Part shown: positions 27,113 to 35,138 of the stretch, one piece after another
How positions within the stretch are numbered: the first letter of the stretch is position 1
How the letters are laid out: each line of letters begins with the position of its first letter
From: Methylobacterium adhaesivum
GTDB lineage: Bacteria; Pseudomonadota; Alphaproteobacteria; Rhizobiales; Beijerinckiaceae
Direction: 5' to 3'
Assembly: GCF_022179065.1 (NCBI RefSeq)
Contig: NZ_BPQD01000030.1
Coordinates: forward strand, 1-64,000
DNA length: 64,000 nucleotides
The notes under the pieces: model-generated
Database searches by the model: none
What the model was told of the DNA's origin: nothing
The model's input: the letters and a program-made list of their open reading frames with translations, nothing else
Position numbers and translations under genes: made by a program

Positions 27113-28194
27113 CGGGCGAGGAGCGTGCGGTAGATCGCGATGTAGTCGGCCGCCATGCGGTCGGCGGTGAAACGCGCCTCGAAGCGCCGGCGCACCCCGG
27201 CCCGGTCGATCTCGCCGAGCCGCCCGATGGCCGCGACCGCCTCGGCTTCCGAGGCGACCACGAACCCTGTGACCCCGTCCTCGACGATCTCCGGCACGGA
27301 GCCACGGTTCCAGGCGATCACCGGGGTGCCGCAGGCCATGGCCTCGATCATCACGAGGCCGAACGGCTCGGGCCAGTCGATGGGAAACAGGAGCGCCCGG
27401 GCGTCGCCAAGGAGCCGCGCCTTGGCCGCATCGTCCACGGGTCCGACATAGACGGCATCATCATCGAGCAGCGGGCGAACCATCCCGTCGAAGTAGCCCG
27501 GATTGCCGACATCCACCGTGCCGGCGAGGCGGATGGGGAGGCCCGCCGCCCGGGCGACCCGGATCGCGACGTCCGGCCGTTTCTGGTCGGTCATCCGGCC
27601 GACGAAGGCGAGGGGGCCGGATGGATCGGTCCGCAGGGCATAGCGGTCGCAGGCGATGCCGTGATGGACGATGCCGGCGCGGTTCGCCGCCGGAAGGCCG
27701 GCTTGCTGCGCCGCCGAGATCGCCGCCACCGGCAGATCGGGAAAACCAGCGAAGAACAGCGCCCGGTCCCGCTCGTCCACCCGCCAATGGATCGTGGTGA
27801 GGCTGCGGCACCGCCGCGCACCCAGAATCGCCGCATGGGCGAACTCGCCGTGGCAATGCACGATGTCGAAGGCGTCGAGGCGGCGGGCAAGCCCCTCCAT
27901 CTGCAAGGCTTCCAGGGCTGCCGGCACCCCCGGGGCGACCCGCCCCTCGCGCGCCTCCAGGGCGGCGAGGCTGGGATAATCCCCGACCCTCGGCAGTTCT
28001 GTCACACTGTCGGATGGTGCGAAGAGCGTTACGTCCATCCCTGCATTTTGCAGGGCTACGCTCAGATCGTGGACGACACGCTCCGTACCACCGTGATACA
28101 GCGGCGGCGTCGGAAAGATGTTCGGTGCGACCTGGGCGATGCGGATCACAGGTTGTATTTTGCCGCTGGACATAAAACTGGTCGATTTCTTCAA
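27109..28194 (-). CDS. GT4-family glycosyltransferase
   Basis: 361 residues from 28194; a start at 28173 is also possible and removes a basic leader. Residues 17-45 (IRIAQVAPNIFPTPPLYHGGTERVV) and HCHGEF are the GT4 N-terminal motifs. The C-terminal domain has FVGRMTDQKRPDVAI and an E-x7-E in PIDWPEPFGLVMIEAMACGTPVIAW, ending GSVPEIVEDGVTGFVV. The family commonly uses UDP- or GDP-sugars. It is the first gene of a two-gene operon and is divergent from the sucrose-phosphate-synthase-like gene, with only 27 bases between start codons (48 if the internal start is used). Confidence 0.9.
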   Translation of the reverse strand: MKKSTSFMSSGKIQPVIRIAQVAPNIFPTPPLYHGGTERVVHDLSVALQNAGMDVTLFAPSDSVTELPRVGDYPSLAALEAREGRVAPGVPAALEALQMEGLARRLDAFDIVHCHGEFAHAAILGARRCRSLTTIHWRVDERDRALFFAGFPDLPVAAISAAQQAGLPAANRAGIVHHGIACDRYALRTDPSGPLAFVGRMTDQKRPDVAIRVARAAGLPIRLAGTVDVGNPGYFDGMVRPLLDDDAVYVGPVDDAAKARLLGDARALLFPIDWPEPFGLVMIEAMACGTPVIAWNRGSVPEIVEDGVTGFVVASEAEAVAAIGRLGEIDRAGVRRRFEARFTADRMAADYIAIYRTLLAR

Positions 28195-28221
28195 GCGTGA
28201 TCAGACGGTGCCGATCCGCTG

Positions 28222-30276
28222 ATGTTCATTGTTCATCTTGCGTTTCAAGGATGTCTTCGCGGTCAGGACGTGGCCTATGGCCTCACCGCCGATACGGGCG
28301 GCCACATCCGCTACCTGCTCGATCTGGTCCAGGCCTGTGCCCAGGATACGACCGTCGACCGCATCGTGATCGCGACCCGGCTGTTCGCGGGCGCGCACGG
28401 CGATGATTACGCCATGCCCGAGGAGCGGATCTCGGGCAAGGCGAGCATCGTGCGGTTCGCCAGCACCTCGCCCGGCTATCTGCCGAAGGAAGCCTTGCAC
28501 GGCGAAGTGGCGAGCCTATCCGAGGCGCTCATCGCCTGGATCGCGGCGCAGCCCGTCCGCCCCGACGTGATCCATGCCCATTACGCCGATGCCGCCGTGG
28601 TCGCCGCACGGGTGGAGGACCGCCTCGGCATCCCGTTCGTGTTCACCGCCCATTCCCTCGGGCGGGTCAAGGCACGGGCGCTTGGGCACCTCGCGCCCGA
28701 CGCCGCGTCCCTGGCGCACCGGATCGCGGCCGAGGAGACGGCGCTCGCCCGCGCCGCCCTCGTCATCGCCTCGTCCCGGGACGAGGCCGAGGTGCAGTAC
28801 GCCACGTACGAATCCTACGATCCCGGCCGCATCCGCGTGCTGCCGCCGGGCAGCGATCTGGCGCGGTTCCAGGCCGCACGGCCCTGCCCACGCGTGGACG
28901 CCACCCTCGATCGGTTCCTGCGCGAGCCCGGCAAACCGGCTCTGCTCGCGCTCGCCAGGCCGGTGGCGCGCAAGAACCTTGCCGCCCTGGTGGCGGCCTA
29001 CGGCGAAAGCCCGGAGCTTCAGGCGCGCGCCAACCTCGTTCTCATCGCCGGCACCCGGGGGGACCTCGATGACCTCGACGGCGGCATGGCCGAGACCATG
29101 CGCGAACTTCTCGACCTCATCGACCGATACGATCTCTACGGGCGGGTGGCCTATCCGAAGACCCACCGCCCCGAGGACGTGCCGGCCCTCTACGCCTATG
29201 CCCGCGTGCGCGGTGGCGTGTTCGTCAATCCCGCCCTCAACGAGCCCTTCGGCCTGACCCTGCTGGAGGCATCGGCCGCCGGACTACCCCTCGTCGCGAC
29301 GGACAGCGGCGGCCCCAACGACATCGTCGAGACCTGCGGCAACGGCCTCCTCGTCGATCCCCGCGCGCCGGACGAGATCGCCCGCGCGTGTCTGCGCATC
29401 CTCGACGAACCCGGCCTGCGCGAGCGGTTCGTCGCCGGCGGTGCCCGGGCGGCGGCGGCCTACGACTGGGACCGCCACGCCGCGCGGTATCACGCCCTAC
29501 TGCGGGCGCTCGGAGCGGCCGAGCCGCCGCTGGGCGATCCGCGCCAACTCCTCATCTGCGACATCGACAATACGCTCGTCGGCTGCGACGCGGGTCTCAG
29601 CGCGTTCCGGCTGTGGCGCAGCGAGCAGGAGGGGCTCGCCTTCGGCGTCGCCACCGGGCGCTCGTTTCACAGCGCCATGGCGATCCTCGAACAGCAGGCG
29701 AGCCCGCGGCCCCAGGTGATGATCACCTCCGTCGGCTCGGAGATCTACCACCTCGACCCCAACGGCGTGAGCTATACCGCCGACGCGGCCTGGCGGACCA
29801 TCGTCTCCCGCGACTGGAACCGGGCGGCGGTGCAGGCCGCCCTCTCCGGGGTGGCGGATCTCACGGCCCAGGGTCCCCTTGAGCAGCGCCCGCACAAGCT
29901 CAGCTACTTCGGCGATGCGGGCTCGGCCCGGCTGGCGCGTGGTGCCCTCGAGGCCGCCGGCCTCCCGGCCTCGATCATCCACAGCCACGGCCGATACCTC
30001 GACGTGCTGCCGCCGGCGGCGTCGAAGGGCACGGCCGTCGATCACGTCCGCGTCCTCTACGGCCTGTCCGAGGACGACGTCTTCGTTGCGGGTGATTCCG
30101 GCAACGACGTGGAGATGCTGCGCGCGGGCCGCCAGGCGATCATCGTGGCGAACTTTTCCGACGACCTCGCGAGCCACACGGCGCTCAAGCATTCCTACGT
30201 CGCCCGCGCCACCCATGCACGCGGGGTCATCGAGGGCGTCGCGCATTTCCGCAAGCTGCCCGCGCATGCCGACTGA
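28222..30276 (+). CDS. Sucrose-phosphate synthase/phosphatase-like fusion
   Basis: 684 residues. The N-terminal GT4 domain (1-430) starts with the SPS-type segment IVHLAFQGCLRG and ADTGGHIRYLLDLV, has VFTAHSLGRVKA, PPGSDLARF and the E-x7-E of NEPFGLTLLEA (E341 and E349). The C-terminal domain (about 440-680) is a HAD-IIB phosphatase like sucrose-6-phosphate phosphatase: D447-I-D449 in CDIDNTLVG, HKLSYF, and GDSGNDVEML with D625 and D629. Such two-domain enzymes make sucrose-6-phosphate from UDP-glucose and fructose-6-phosphate, then sucrose. Sucrose as product is inferred from homology only; HAD motif I has Asn rather than Gly, as in SPP. The ATG at 28222 fits homology but lacks a clear ribosome-binding site. 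The next gene overlaps its end by 11 bases. Confidence 0.88.
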   Translation: MFIVHLAFQGCLRGQDVAYGLTADTGGHIRYLLDLVQACAQDTTVDRIVIATRLFAGAHGDDYAMPEERISGKASIVRFASTSPGYLPKEALHGEVASLSEALIAWIAAQPVRPDVIHAHYADAAVVAARVEDRLGIPFVFTAHSLGRVKARALGHLAPDAASLAHRIAAEETALARAALVIASSRDEAEVQYATYESYDPGRIRVLPPGSDLARFQAARPCPRVDATLDRFLREPGKPALLALARPVARKNLAALVAAYGESPELQARANLVLIAGTRGDLDDLDGGMAETMRELLDLIDRYDLYGRVAYPKTHRPEDVPALYAYARVRGGVFVNPALNEPFGLTLLEASAAGLPLVATDSGGPNDIVETCGNGLLVDPRAPDEIARACLRILDEPGLRERFVAGGARAAAAYDWDRHAARYHALLRALGAAEPPLGDPRQLLICDIDNTLVGCDAGLSAFRLWRSEQEGLAFGVATGRSFHSAMAILEQQASPRPQVMITSVGSEIYHLDPNGVSYTADAAWRTIVSRDWNRAAVQAALSGVADLTAQGPLEQRPHKLSYFGDAGSARLARGALEAAGLPASIIHSHGRYLDVLPPAASKGTAVDHVRVLYGLSEDDVFVAGDSGNDVEMLRAGRQAIIVANFSDDLASHTALKHSYVARATHARGVIEGVAHFRKLPAHAD

Positions 30277-31168
30277 CTTCACGGATCGGCCGCCTCTTCG
30301 CGGCGGTGCGGCGTCGGCCAGCGTCCTCACCCTCGTGCGGGGCCGGGAGGCGCATCTGCGCAATCTCATGCGCGGGCTCGCCCGCCAGAGCGTGCCGCCC
30401 CTCGAACTCGTGATCGCCTGGATGCAGCCGGAGCCGGCCTCCGACCTGCCGGATCCCGGCTGTCCCGTCCGCCATCTGCACGTGCCCGGCGAGCCGATGC
30501 CGCTCGCTGCCGCCCGCAACCGGGCCGCCGAGGCGGCGCGCGGCGAACGCCTGATCTTCCTCGACGTCGACTGCATCCCGGGGCCCGGCCTCGTCGCCGC
30601 CTATGCGGGGGCGCCAATCGAAGCCCTGCTGCTGGGCGAGGTGATGTATCTCCCCGAGGGGGCCGTGGGCCCGGATCTCGACATCGCCGCCCTCGATCAC
30701 GCCGGACGGGTTCATCCGGCGAGACCCCCGATCCCGGAGACCGGCCTTCGCCCGGAGCCGGACGCGACCGAACTCTGGGGCCTCTCCTTCGCCCTGCCGG
30801 CCGGGGCCTATGCCGGCATCGGCGGCATGGACGAGGGCTTCACCGGCTACGGCGCCGAGGAGACCGACTTCGCCGTGCGCCTCGCCGCCTCCGGCCTGCC
30901 GACCTGCTGGGTCGCGGGCGCCCGCGCCTATCACCAGCATCACCCGGTCCACGTGCCGCCGCTGCATCATTTCGAACACATCCTGCGCAACGCCGTGCGC
31001 TTCCACGCCCGCCACGGCCGCTGGTGTATGGAGTACTGGCTCGGGCAGTTCCGCGAGGCCGGGTTCATCGCCTGGGACGCGGACGGGCCGGCGATCCGGC
31101 GCCTGCGGGCGCCGTCGCCCGCCGAGATCGCCGCCACGCGGCAGCCCGGCACCTGCCTGTTCTCCTGA
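30266..31168 (+). CDS. GT2-family glycosyltransferase (paralogue 1)
   Basis: 300 residues from ATG 30266, overlapping the SPS-like stop by 11 bases. GT-A fold motifs: SVLTLVRGREAHLRNLMRGL, AAARNRAAEAARGERLIFLDVDCIPGP with D-x-D at about 97-99, then GGMDEGFTGYGAEETDF (the ED acceptor/base motif of GT2 enzymes) and a histidine-rich HQHHPVHVPPLHHFEH. It is clearly paralogous to the gene at 32324: the same LPLAAARNRA, FLDVDCIP, EVxYLP and PPxHH blocks occur in the same order. Both resemble GT2 enzymes with a C-terminal galactosyltransferase-like segment. It is the second gene of a five-gene operon. Donor sugar unknown. Confidence 0.88.
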   Translation: MPTDFTDRPPLRGGAASASVLTLVRGREAHLRNLMRGLARQSVPPLELVIAWMQPEPASDLPDPGCPVRHLHVPGEPMPLAAARNRAAEAARGERLIFLDVDCIPGPGLVAAYAGAPIEALLLGEVMYLPEGAVGPDLDIAALDHAGRVHPARPPIPETGLRPEPDATELWGLSFALPAGAYAGIGGMDEGFTGYGAEETDFAVRLAASGLPTCWVAGARAYHQHHPVHVPPLHHFEHILRNAVRFHARHGRWCMEYWLGQFREAGFIAWDADGPAIRRLRAPSPAEIAATRQPGTCLFS

Positions 31169-31182
31169 TCCGTTCGAGAGTC

Positions 31183-32292
31183 ATGACGAAACCCATTGCC
31201 TTCTTCGTCCACCACCAGGGGCGGGGACACGCCAACCGCACCCGAGCCCTGGTGGCCGAGTTCTCGCGGCAGCGGCCGGTCTCGGTGCTCACCGCCGACC
31301 CCAGCCTATTCGACGGATTCGCCCGCGACATCGAGGTGGTGGCTCTGCCCAACATGATCGGCGCCGCCGTACCGACGGCCCGCCTCTTCGCCGAGCCGAC
31401 GCCCCGGGTGATGCATTGCGTGCCGCTCGGCGTTTCCGAGACCCGCCGGACCATGCGCACGATCCTCGACCACCTCGACGACAGGCAAGTCGGCCTGTTC
31501 GTCGTCGACGTCTCTGCCGAGATCGCGCTGCTCGCGCGGGCCGCCAGCGTGCCGGCCGTGCAGATTCGCATGCACGGCGACCGCTCCGACATCGGCCATA
31601 TCGGGTCCTACGAGGCGTGCGTCGGCATGCTCGCCCCCTTCGACGCGCGCCTAGAACAGGACGATTATCCCACCTCCCTGCGGGCCAAGACCTTCTACAG
31701 CGGCGGCCTGTGCACGAGCGTCGACCCGGTGCCGTCCAGGGCCGAGGCCCGCGCTCGGCTGGGCCTCGACCCGGCCCAGGAGATCATCGTCGCAGTGACG
31801 GGGGGCGGGGGCAGCGGCACGCCCTACGCGCCCCTCACCGTCGCGGCCCGCGCCGTGCCCAACGCACTGTGGCTCACCCTCGGGCCGACCCACCGCGAGG
31901 GGCACGAGACAGACTTTTCGAACCTGCGCGAACTCGGCTGGGTGGCGTCCGTGACGGATTACCTCGCGGCTGCCGACATCGTCATCGCGTCCGCCGGCGA
32001 CAACACCGTCCACGAGGTCGCGCGCGTCGGCGGCCGCCTCGTGGTGATGCCCGAATGGCGCTATTTCGGCGAGCAGACCCGCAAGGCCGAAGCCTTAGTC
32101 CGCCTCGGCGCCGCCGTGCAGGCGCCTGTCTGGCCTGGAGACCTCGAAGGCTGGCGCCAGCTCCTCGACCGCGCCCGGCGCCTCGACGGCGAAACCCTGC
32201 GCCCGCTCCACGCTCCCGAGGCTGCCGCACGGGCCGCCGGCTGGCTCGAAGGTCTCACCGACGAACTCTGGGCCGGCGCCCCCGCCGCCTGA
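31183..32292 (+). CDS. MurG/UGT-like GT-B glycosyltransferase
   Basis: 369 residues from ATG 31183, 14 bases after the previous stop. The N-terminus FFVHHQGRGHANRTRAL is the glycine/histidine loop of MurG- and UGT-type (GT28/GT1) enzymes. The C-terminal half has IVAVTGGGGSGTPY, LGWVASVTDYLAAADIVIASAGDNTVHEVARVGG and VMPEWRYFGEQ, the donor-binding region. No transmembrane helix is visible. It sits between the two GT2 paralogues in the operon, suggesting sequential addition of sugars to one acceptor (inference). Confidence 0.85.
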   Translation: MTKPIAFFVHHQGRGHANRTRALVAEFSRQRPVSVLTADPSLFDGFARDIEVVALPNMIGAAVPTARLFAEPTPRVMHCVPLGVSETRRTMRTILDHLDDRQVGLFVVDVSAEIALLARAASVPAVQIRMHGDRSDIGHIGSYEACVGMLAPFDARLEQDDYPTSLRAKTFYSGGLCTSVDPVPSRAEARARLGLDPAQEIIVAVTGGGGSGTPYAPLTVAARAVPNALWLTLGPTHREGHETDFSNLRELGWVASVTDYLAAADIVIASAGDNTVHEVARVGGRLVVMPEWRYFGEQTRKAEALVRLGAAVQAPVWPGDLEGWRQLLDRARRLDGETLRPLHAPEAAARAAGWLEGLTDELWAGAPAA

Positions 32293-32323
32293 CCGCCCGC
32301 GCAACCCATCGGGACCTCGCCGC

Positions 32324-33247
32324 ATGCTCTCCGTTTCCGTCGTGACCCTCGCCAAGGGACGGCCCGCGCACCTCGCCAACATGGTGCTCGGCCTGATGCG
32401 CCAGACCCACAGGCCAGTGGAACTCATCGTCGCCTGCATGCAGGACGAGCCCTACAGCCTGCCCGAGGCACCGTTTCCGATCCGCCAGATCCCCATGGCG
32501 TCCGATCCGCTGCCGCTCGCCGCCGCGCGCAACCGGGCCGTCGCTGCCGCGAGCGGGGAGGGCATCGTTTTCCTCGACGTCGATTGCATCCCGGCCCCCA
32601 GCCTCGTGGCGGATTACGCCGAGCGCCTCGCCACGTTCGGCGGCCTCCTCATGGGCGAGGTGCTCTACCTTCCGGGCGAGGCCACGCGGGGCGACTGGAC
32701 CACCGAGGCGTTCGCAGCCATCGCCGTGAAACACTCCGATCGGCGCGGGCCGCCGCCCGAGGGCATCGAGATCTGCAACGATTACCGCTGCTTCTGGTCG
32801 CTCAACTTCGCCATGCGGCGGGAGACCTTCCTGGCGACGGGCGGGTTCGACGAGAGCTACACGGGCTACGGCGGCGAGGACACGGATTTCGGCAAGATGC
32901 TCGACCAGCGCGGCATCGCCATCGCCTGGCTGAAGGGGGCGCTCGCCTATCACCAGTACCACCCGCACCACATGCCGCCGATCCATCATCTCGCCAGCGT
33001 GGTGCGCAACGCCGAGCGCTTCGAGGCGAAGTGGGGCTACCGCACCATGGGCCACTGGCTCTACGCGTTCCGCCTCATGGGCCTCATCGACGATGCGCCC
33101 GGCCGGCCGATCCGCATCCTGCGCGCGCCGGACGCCGACGACCTGGCGCTGACGGGTCAGGAGAGCCACCAGCCCTACGCCAACACGGCGTCCGTCATCC
33201 GCATCCTCGACGCCCGCATCGCCCGCGCCGTCCCGGAGCCGGCATGA
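32324..33247 (+). CDS. GT2-family glycosyltransferase (paralogue 2)
   Basis: 307 residues. It starts MLSVSVVTLAKGRPAHLANMV, with D-x-D in VFLDVDCIPAP (about residues 84-94) and FDESYTGYGGEDTDFGKML (about 180-198), followed by HQYHPHHMPPIHHLASVVRNAERF. It shares block order with the gene at 30266 but has a longer middle insert (CNDYRCFWSLNFAMRRE). The pair therefore looks like an old tandem duplication separated by the MurG-like gene. Its stop overlaps the start of the next GT4 gene by four bases. Confidence 0.88.
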   Translation: MLSVSVVTLAKGRPAHLANMVLGLMRQTHRPVELIVACMQDEPYSLPEAPFPIRQIPMASDPLPLAAARNRAVAAASGEGIVFLDVDCIPAPSLVADYAERLATFGGLLMGEVLYLPGEATRGDWTTEAFAAIAVKHSDRRGPPPEGIEICNDYRCFWSLNFAMRRETFLATGGFDESYTGYGGEDTDFGKMLDQRGIAIAWLKGALAYHQYHPHHMPPIHHLASVVRNAERFEAKWGYRTMGHWLYAFRLMGLIDDAPGRPIRILRAPDADDLALTGQESHQPYANTASVIRILDARIARAVPEPA

Positions 33248-34320
33248 GGATCGCGCTCCTCGCGCATGCCCGCCAGCCCATCGCGCCGCCGTTCCGGGGC
33301 GGGATGGAGGCCCATAGCTGGCACCTCGCCCACGGGCTGCAGGCGCGTGGTCACGAGGTGGTGCTGTTCGCCTCCGGCGACAGCGATCCCGGCTTCACCC
33401 TCGACCCCGTGCTGCCCGAGCATCAGGAGAAGACGTTTCCGGGCCAGGAGCACACGGGCAACCCGGCCCTCATCGCCCATCTCGATGCCGGCTACGGTGC
33501 CGCCTGCGACCGCATCGCGGCGGGCGGCTTCGACGTGCTGCACAACAACTCCCTCAGCCGCCTGCCCCTCGCCCCCGAGCGGACCGCCAGGATCCCCACG
33601 GTCACGTCCCTGCACGTGCCGCCCTACGATGCCCTGCGCTGGTTCGTGCATGCCAGCGCCTCCCCGGCGCACCGGATCACCGTCACATCGCGCAGCCAGA
33701 GGCAGGCGTGGTTTCCCGAAGGCCCCCGGCCGGGCGTGTCGGTGCTCCACAACGGCATCGATCCGACGCGGTGGCCCTACCGGGACCGGGGCGACGGCAG
33801 CGCCGTCTGGTGCGGCCGGATTACACCCTACAAGGGCACGCATCTGGCGATCCACGCGGCCCGGCGTGCCGGCCTCGCCCTCACCCTGTTCGGCTCGACG
33901 GAGGATACGGCCTACTGGGAGAACGAGGTCAGACCGCTCCTCGGTGGCGCGATCCGCTACGGCGGACATCTCGACGGCCCCGCCCTCGCGGTGGAGGTCG
34001 GCAGGGCGTCGGTGTTCCTGTTCACGCCGTGCTGGGACGAACCGTTCGGCCTCGTCGCCATCGAGGCCATGGCCTGCGGCTTGCCCGTCGCCAGTTTTGA
34101 CTTGGGAGCGGCCCGCGAGGTCATCGGCGAAGCGGGCGCCTTCGCCCCGCCCGGGGACAGCGACGCCCTCGCCGACGCCATCGGGGCGGCCCTGGCGATT
34201 CCCCGCCGGACGGCCCACGATCGCGTGCGACGCCACTTCACCCACGACGTCTGGCTCGACGCCTGCGAGCGCCTCTACGCCGAGGTCATCGCGTCCGCGA
34301 AGGACAGGGGATCGGCCTGA
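33244..34320 (+). CDS. GT4-family glycosyltransferase
   Basis: 358 residues from ATG 33244, overlapping the preceding stop (ATGA). The N-terminus RIALLAHARQPIAPPFRGGMEAHSW and HNNSLSRLPL are GT4-like. The donor domain has VWCGRITPYKGTHLAIHAA and the E-x7-E motif of CWDEPFGLVAIEAMACGLPVASF, ending GAFAPPGDSDALADAI. It resembles the N-acetylglucosaminyl/mannosyl transferase-like group often called 'glycosyltransferase family 4, TuaC/avirulence-like'; the exact sugar is not predictable. It is the last gene of the operon starting at 28222. Confidence 0.9.
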   Translation: MRIALLAHARQPIAPPFRGGMEAHSWHLAHGLQARGHEVVLFASGDSDPGFTLDPVLPEHQEKTFPGQEHTGNPALIAHLDAGYGAACDRIAAGGFDVLHNNSLSRLPLAPERTARIPTVTSLHVPPYDALRWFVHASASPAHRITVTSRSQRQAWFPEGPRPGVSVLHNGIDPTRWPYRDRGDGSAVWCGRITPYKGTHLAIHAARRAGLALTLFGSTEDTAYWENEVRPLLGGAIRYGGHLDGPALAVEVGRASVFLFTPCWDEPFGLVAIEAMACGLPVASFDLGAAREVIGEAGAFAPPGDSDALADAIGAALAIPRRTAHDRVRRHFTHDVWLDACERLYAEVIASAKDRGSA

Positions 34321-34462
34321 GCGGACTGGGCGCCATCGAGTTCGCCCCCTCGGGGTCCAACTTTGTTCCCACCCCCGACATGCCGCTTTCGGTCACGGGG
34401 GGCCCGGACATCCCGCGCGCTAGGTTTCGTTACAACCTTGACGCGATCACCCATGGGGCATC

Positions 34463-34669
34463 ATGACACTCCTGCACCGCATCGGCCGATTCCTCCAGGC
34501 GTCCCTTCGACTTTTCGTCCGGGCCCTGACGGGCGGCTTCGACGCCCTCGTCGGGCCGGTCGGACGCCTGAACGACCGGATCGAGGCGCATCTTCTGGAC
34601 CGCACGCGCCTGTTGCGAGCCCATTACGCGGCGACGTCGAACACCGGCGACGGGCAGCGCGGGGCCTGA
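34463..34669 (+). CDS. Small protein of unknown function
   Basis: 68 residues with an amphipathic N-terminal half (TLLHRIGRFLQASLRLFVRAL) and a basic C-terminus. A TGGGG lies just before the ATG. Codon use is GC-rich in third positions, as in the neighbours, and the next small gene follows on the same strand, which supports it being real. No family was recognised. The helix could lie along a membrane surface. Confidence 0.5.
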   Translation: MTLLHRIGRFLQASLRLFVRALTGGFDALVGPVGRLNDRIEAHLLDRTRLLRAHYAATSNTGDGQRGA

Positions 34670-34720
34670 CGGGACGGTCTACGAAGCAGAGCGGAACACC
34701 GGATCAGCAAGGCAGTACCG

Positions 34721-34966
34721 ATGGCCAAGAACAGGACGCAGGATCGCGTGAAGCGCGAGACCGACGAGACGAACGCCCGGATCGCCACCGCCTACGAAAA
34801 GCTTTCAGGCAAGTTCCGGGACCGGATGCGCAAGGCCGACGACAAGGCGCAGGCGGCCGCGACGAAGGGCAAGCAGGAAGCCCTGCGCCGACGCTCCGAG
34901 CTGTTCGGTCAGGCGGCGAAGGAACTGGAGGACAAGGTCGCGAAGCTCAAGGCGTCCGGCGCCTGA
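34721..34966 (+). CDS. Small charged helical protein of unknown function
   Basis: 81 residues, almost wholly charged and helical (KRETDETNARIATAYEKLSGKFRDRMRKADDKAQAAATKGK...), ending KELEDKVAKLKASGA. AAGG about ten bases upstream supports the ATG at 34721. It has no hydrophobic segment or cysteine and probably forms a coiled coil. It resembles in style small lysine/alanine-rich proteins of Rhizobiales, but I do not recognise a named family. Confidence 0.6.
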   Translation: MAKNRTQDRVKRETDETNARIATAYEKLSGKFRDRMRKADDKAQAAATKGKQEALRRRSELFGQAAKELEDKVAKLKASGA

Positions 34967-35042
34967 CGCACGGCGCCGAAAGGCCCATGGCACGTGGTCC
35001 GAGCGAGGCGAAGTCAGGTCGGACGCGACAGGGATTCCTAAA

Positions 35043-35075
35043 GCGTCGGACCGGCGAAGACGTCCGGTCCGACGC
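35043..35075. terminator. Strong hairpin between convergent genes
   Basis: A perfect 12-base stem, gcgtcggaccgg (35043-35054) and ccggtccgacgc (35064-35075), with a nine-base loop lies after the small charged protein gene and before the end of the cellulose operon. It probably ends or protects transcripts from one or both sides. A T-run is only partial (ttag, then gatctttga). Confidence 0.6.
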
Positions 35076-35105
35076 GTTAGATCTTTGATTCTGCATCAGA
35101 TCTTT

Positions 35106-35129
35106 CCGAAAAATGGGTCCACTTTTCGG
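35106..35129. repeat. Short palindromic intergenic element
   Basis: A 24-base near-palindrome (ccgaaaaatgg / ccacttttcgg, one mismatch, two-base centre), followed by tccgatgctctag. This kind of AAAATGG-CCACTTTTCGG element is common between genes in Methylobacterium and Bradyrhizobium genomes (from memory of the group, not checked here). It lies 10 bases from the stop of the last gene of the cellulose operon. Confidence 0.5.
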
Positions 35130-35138
35130 TCCGATGCT

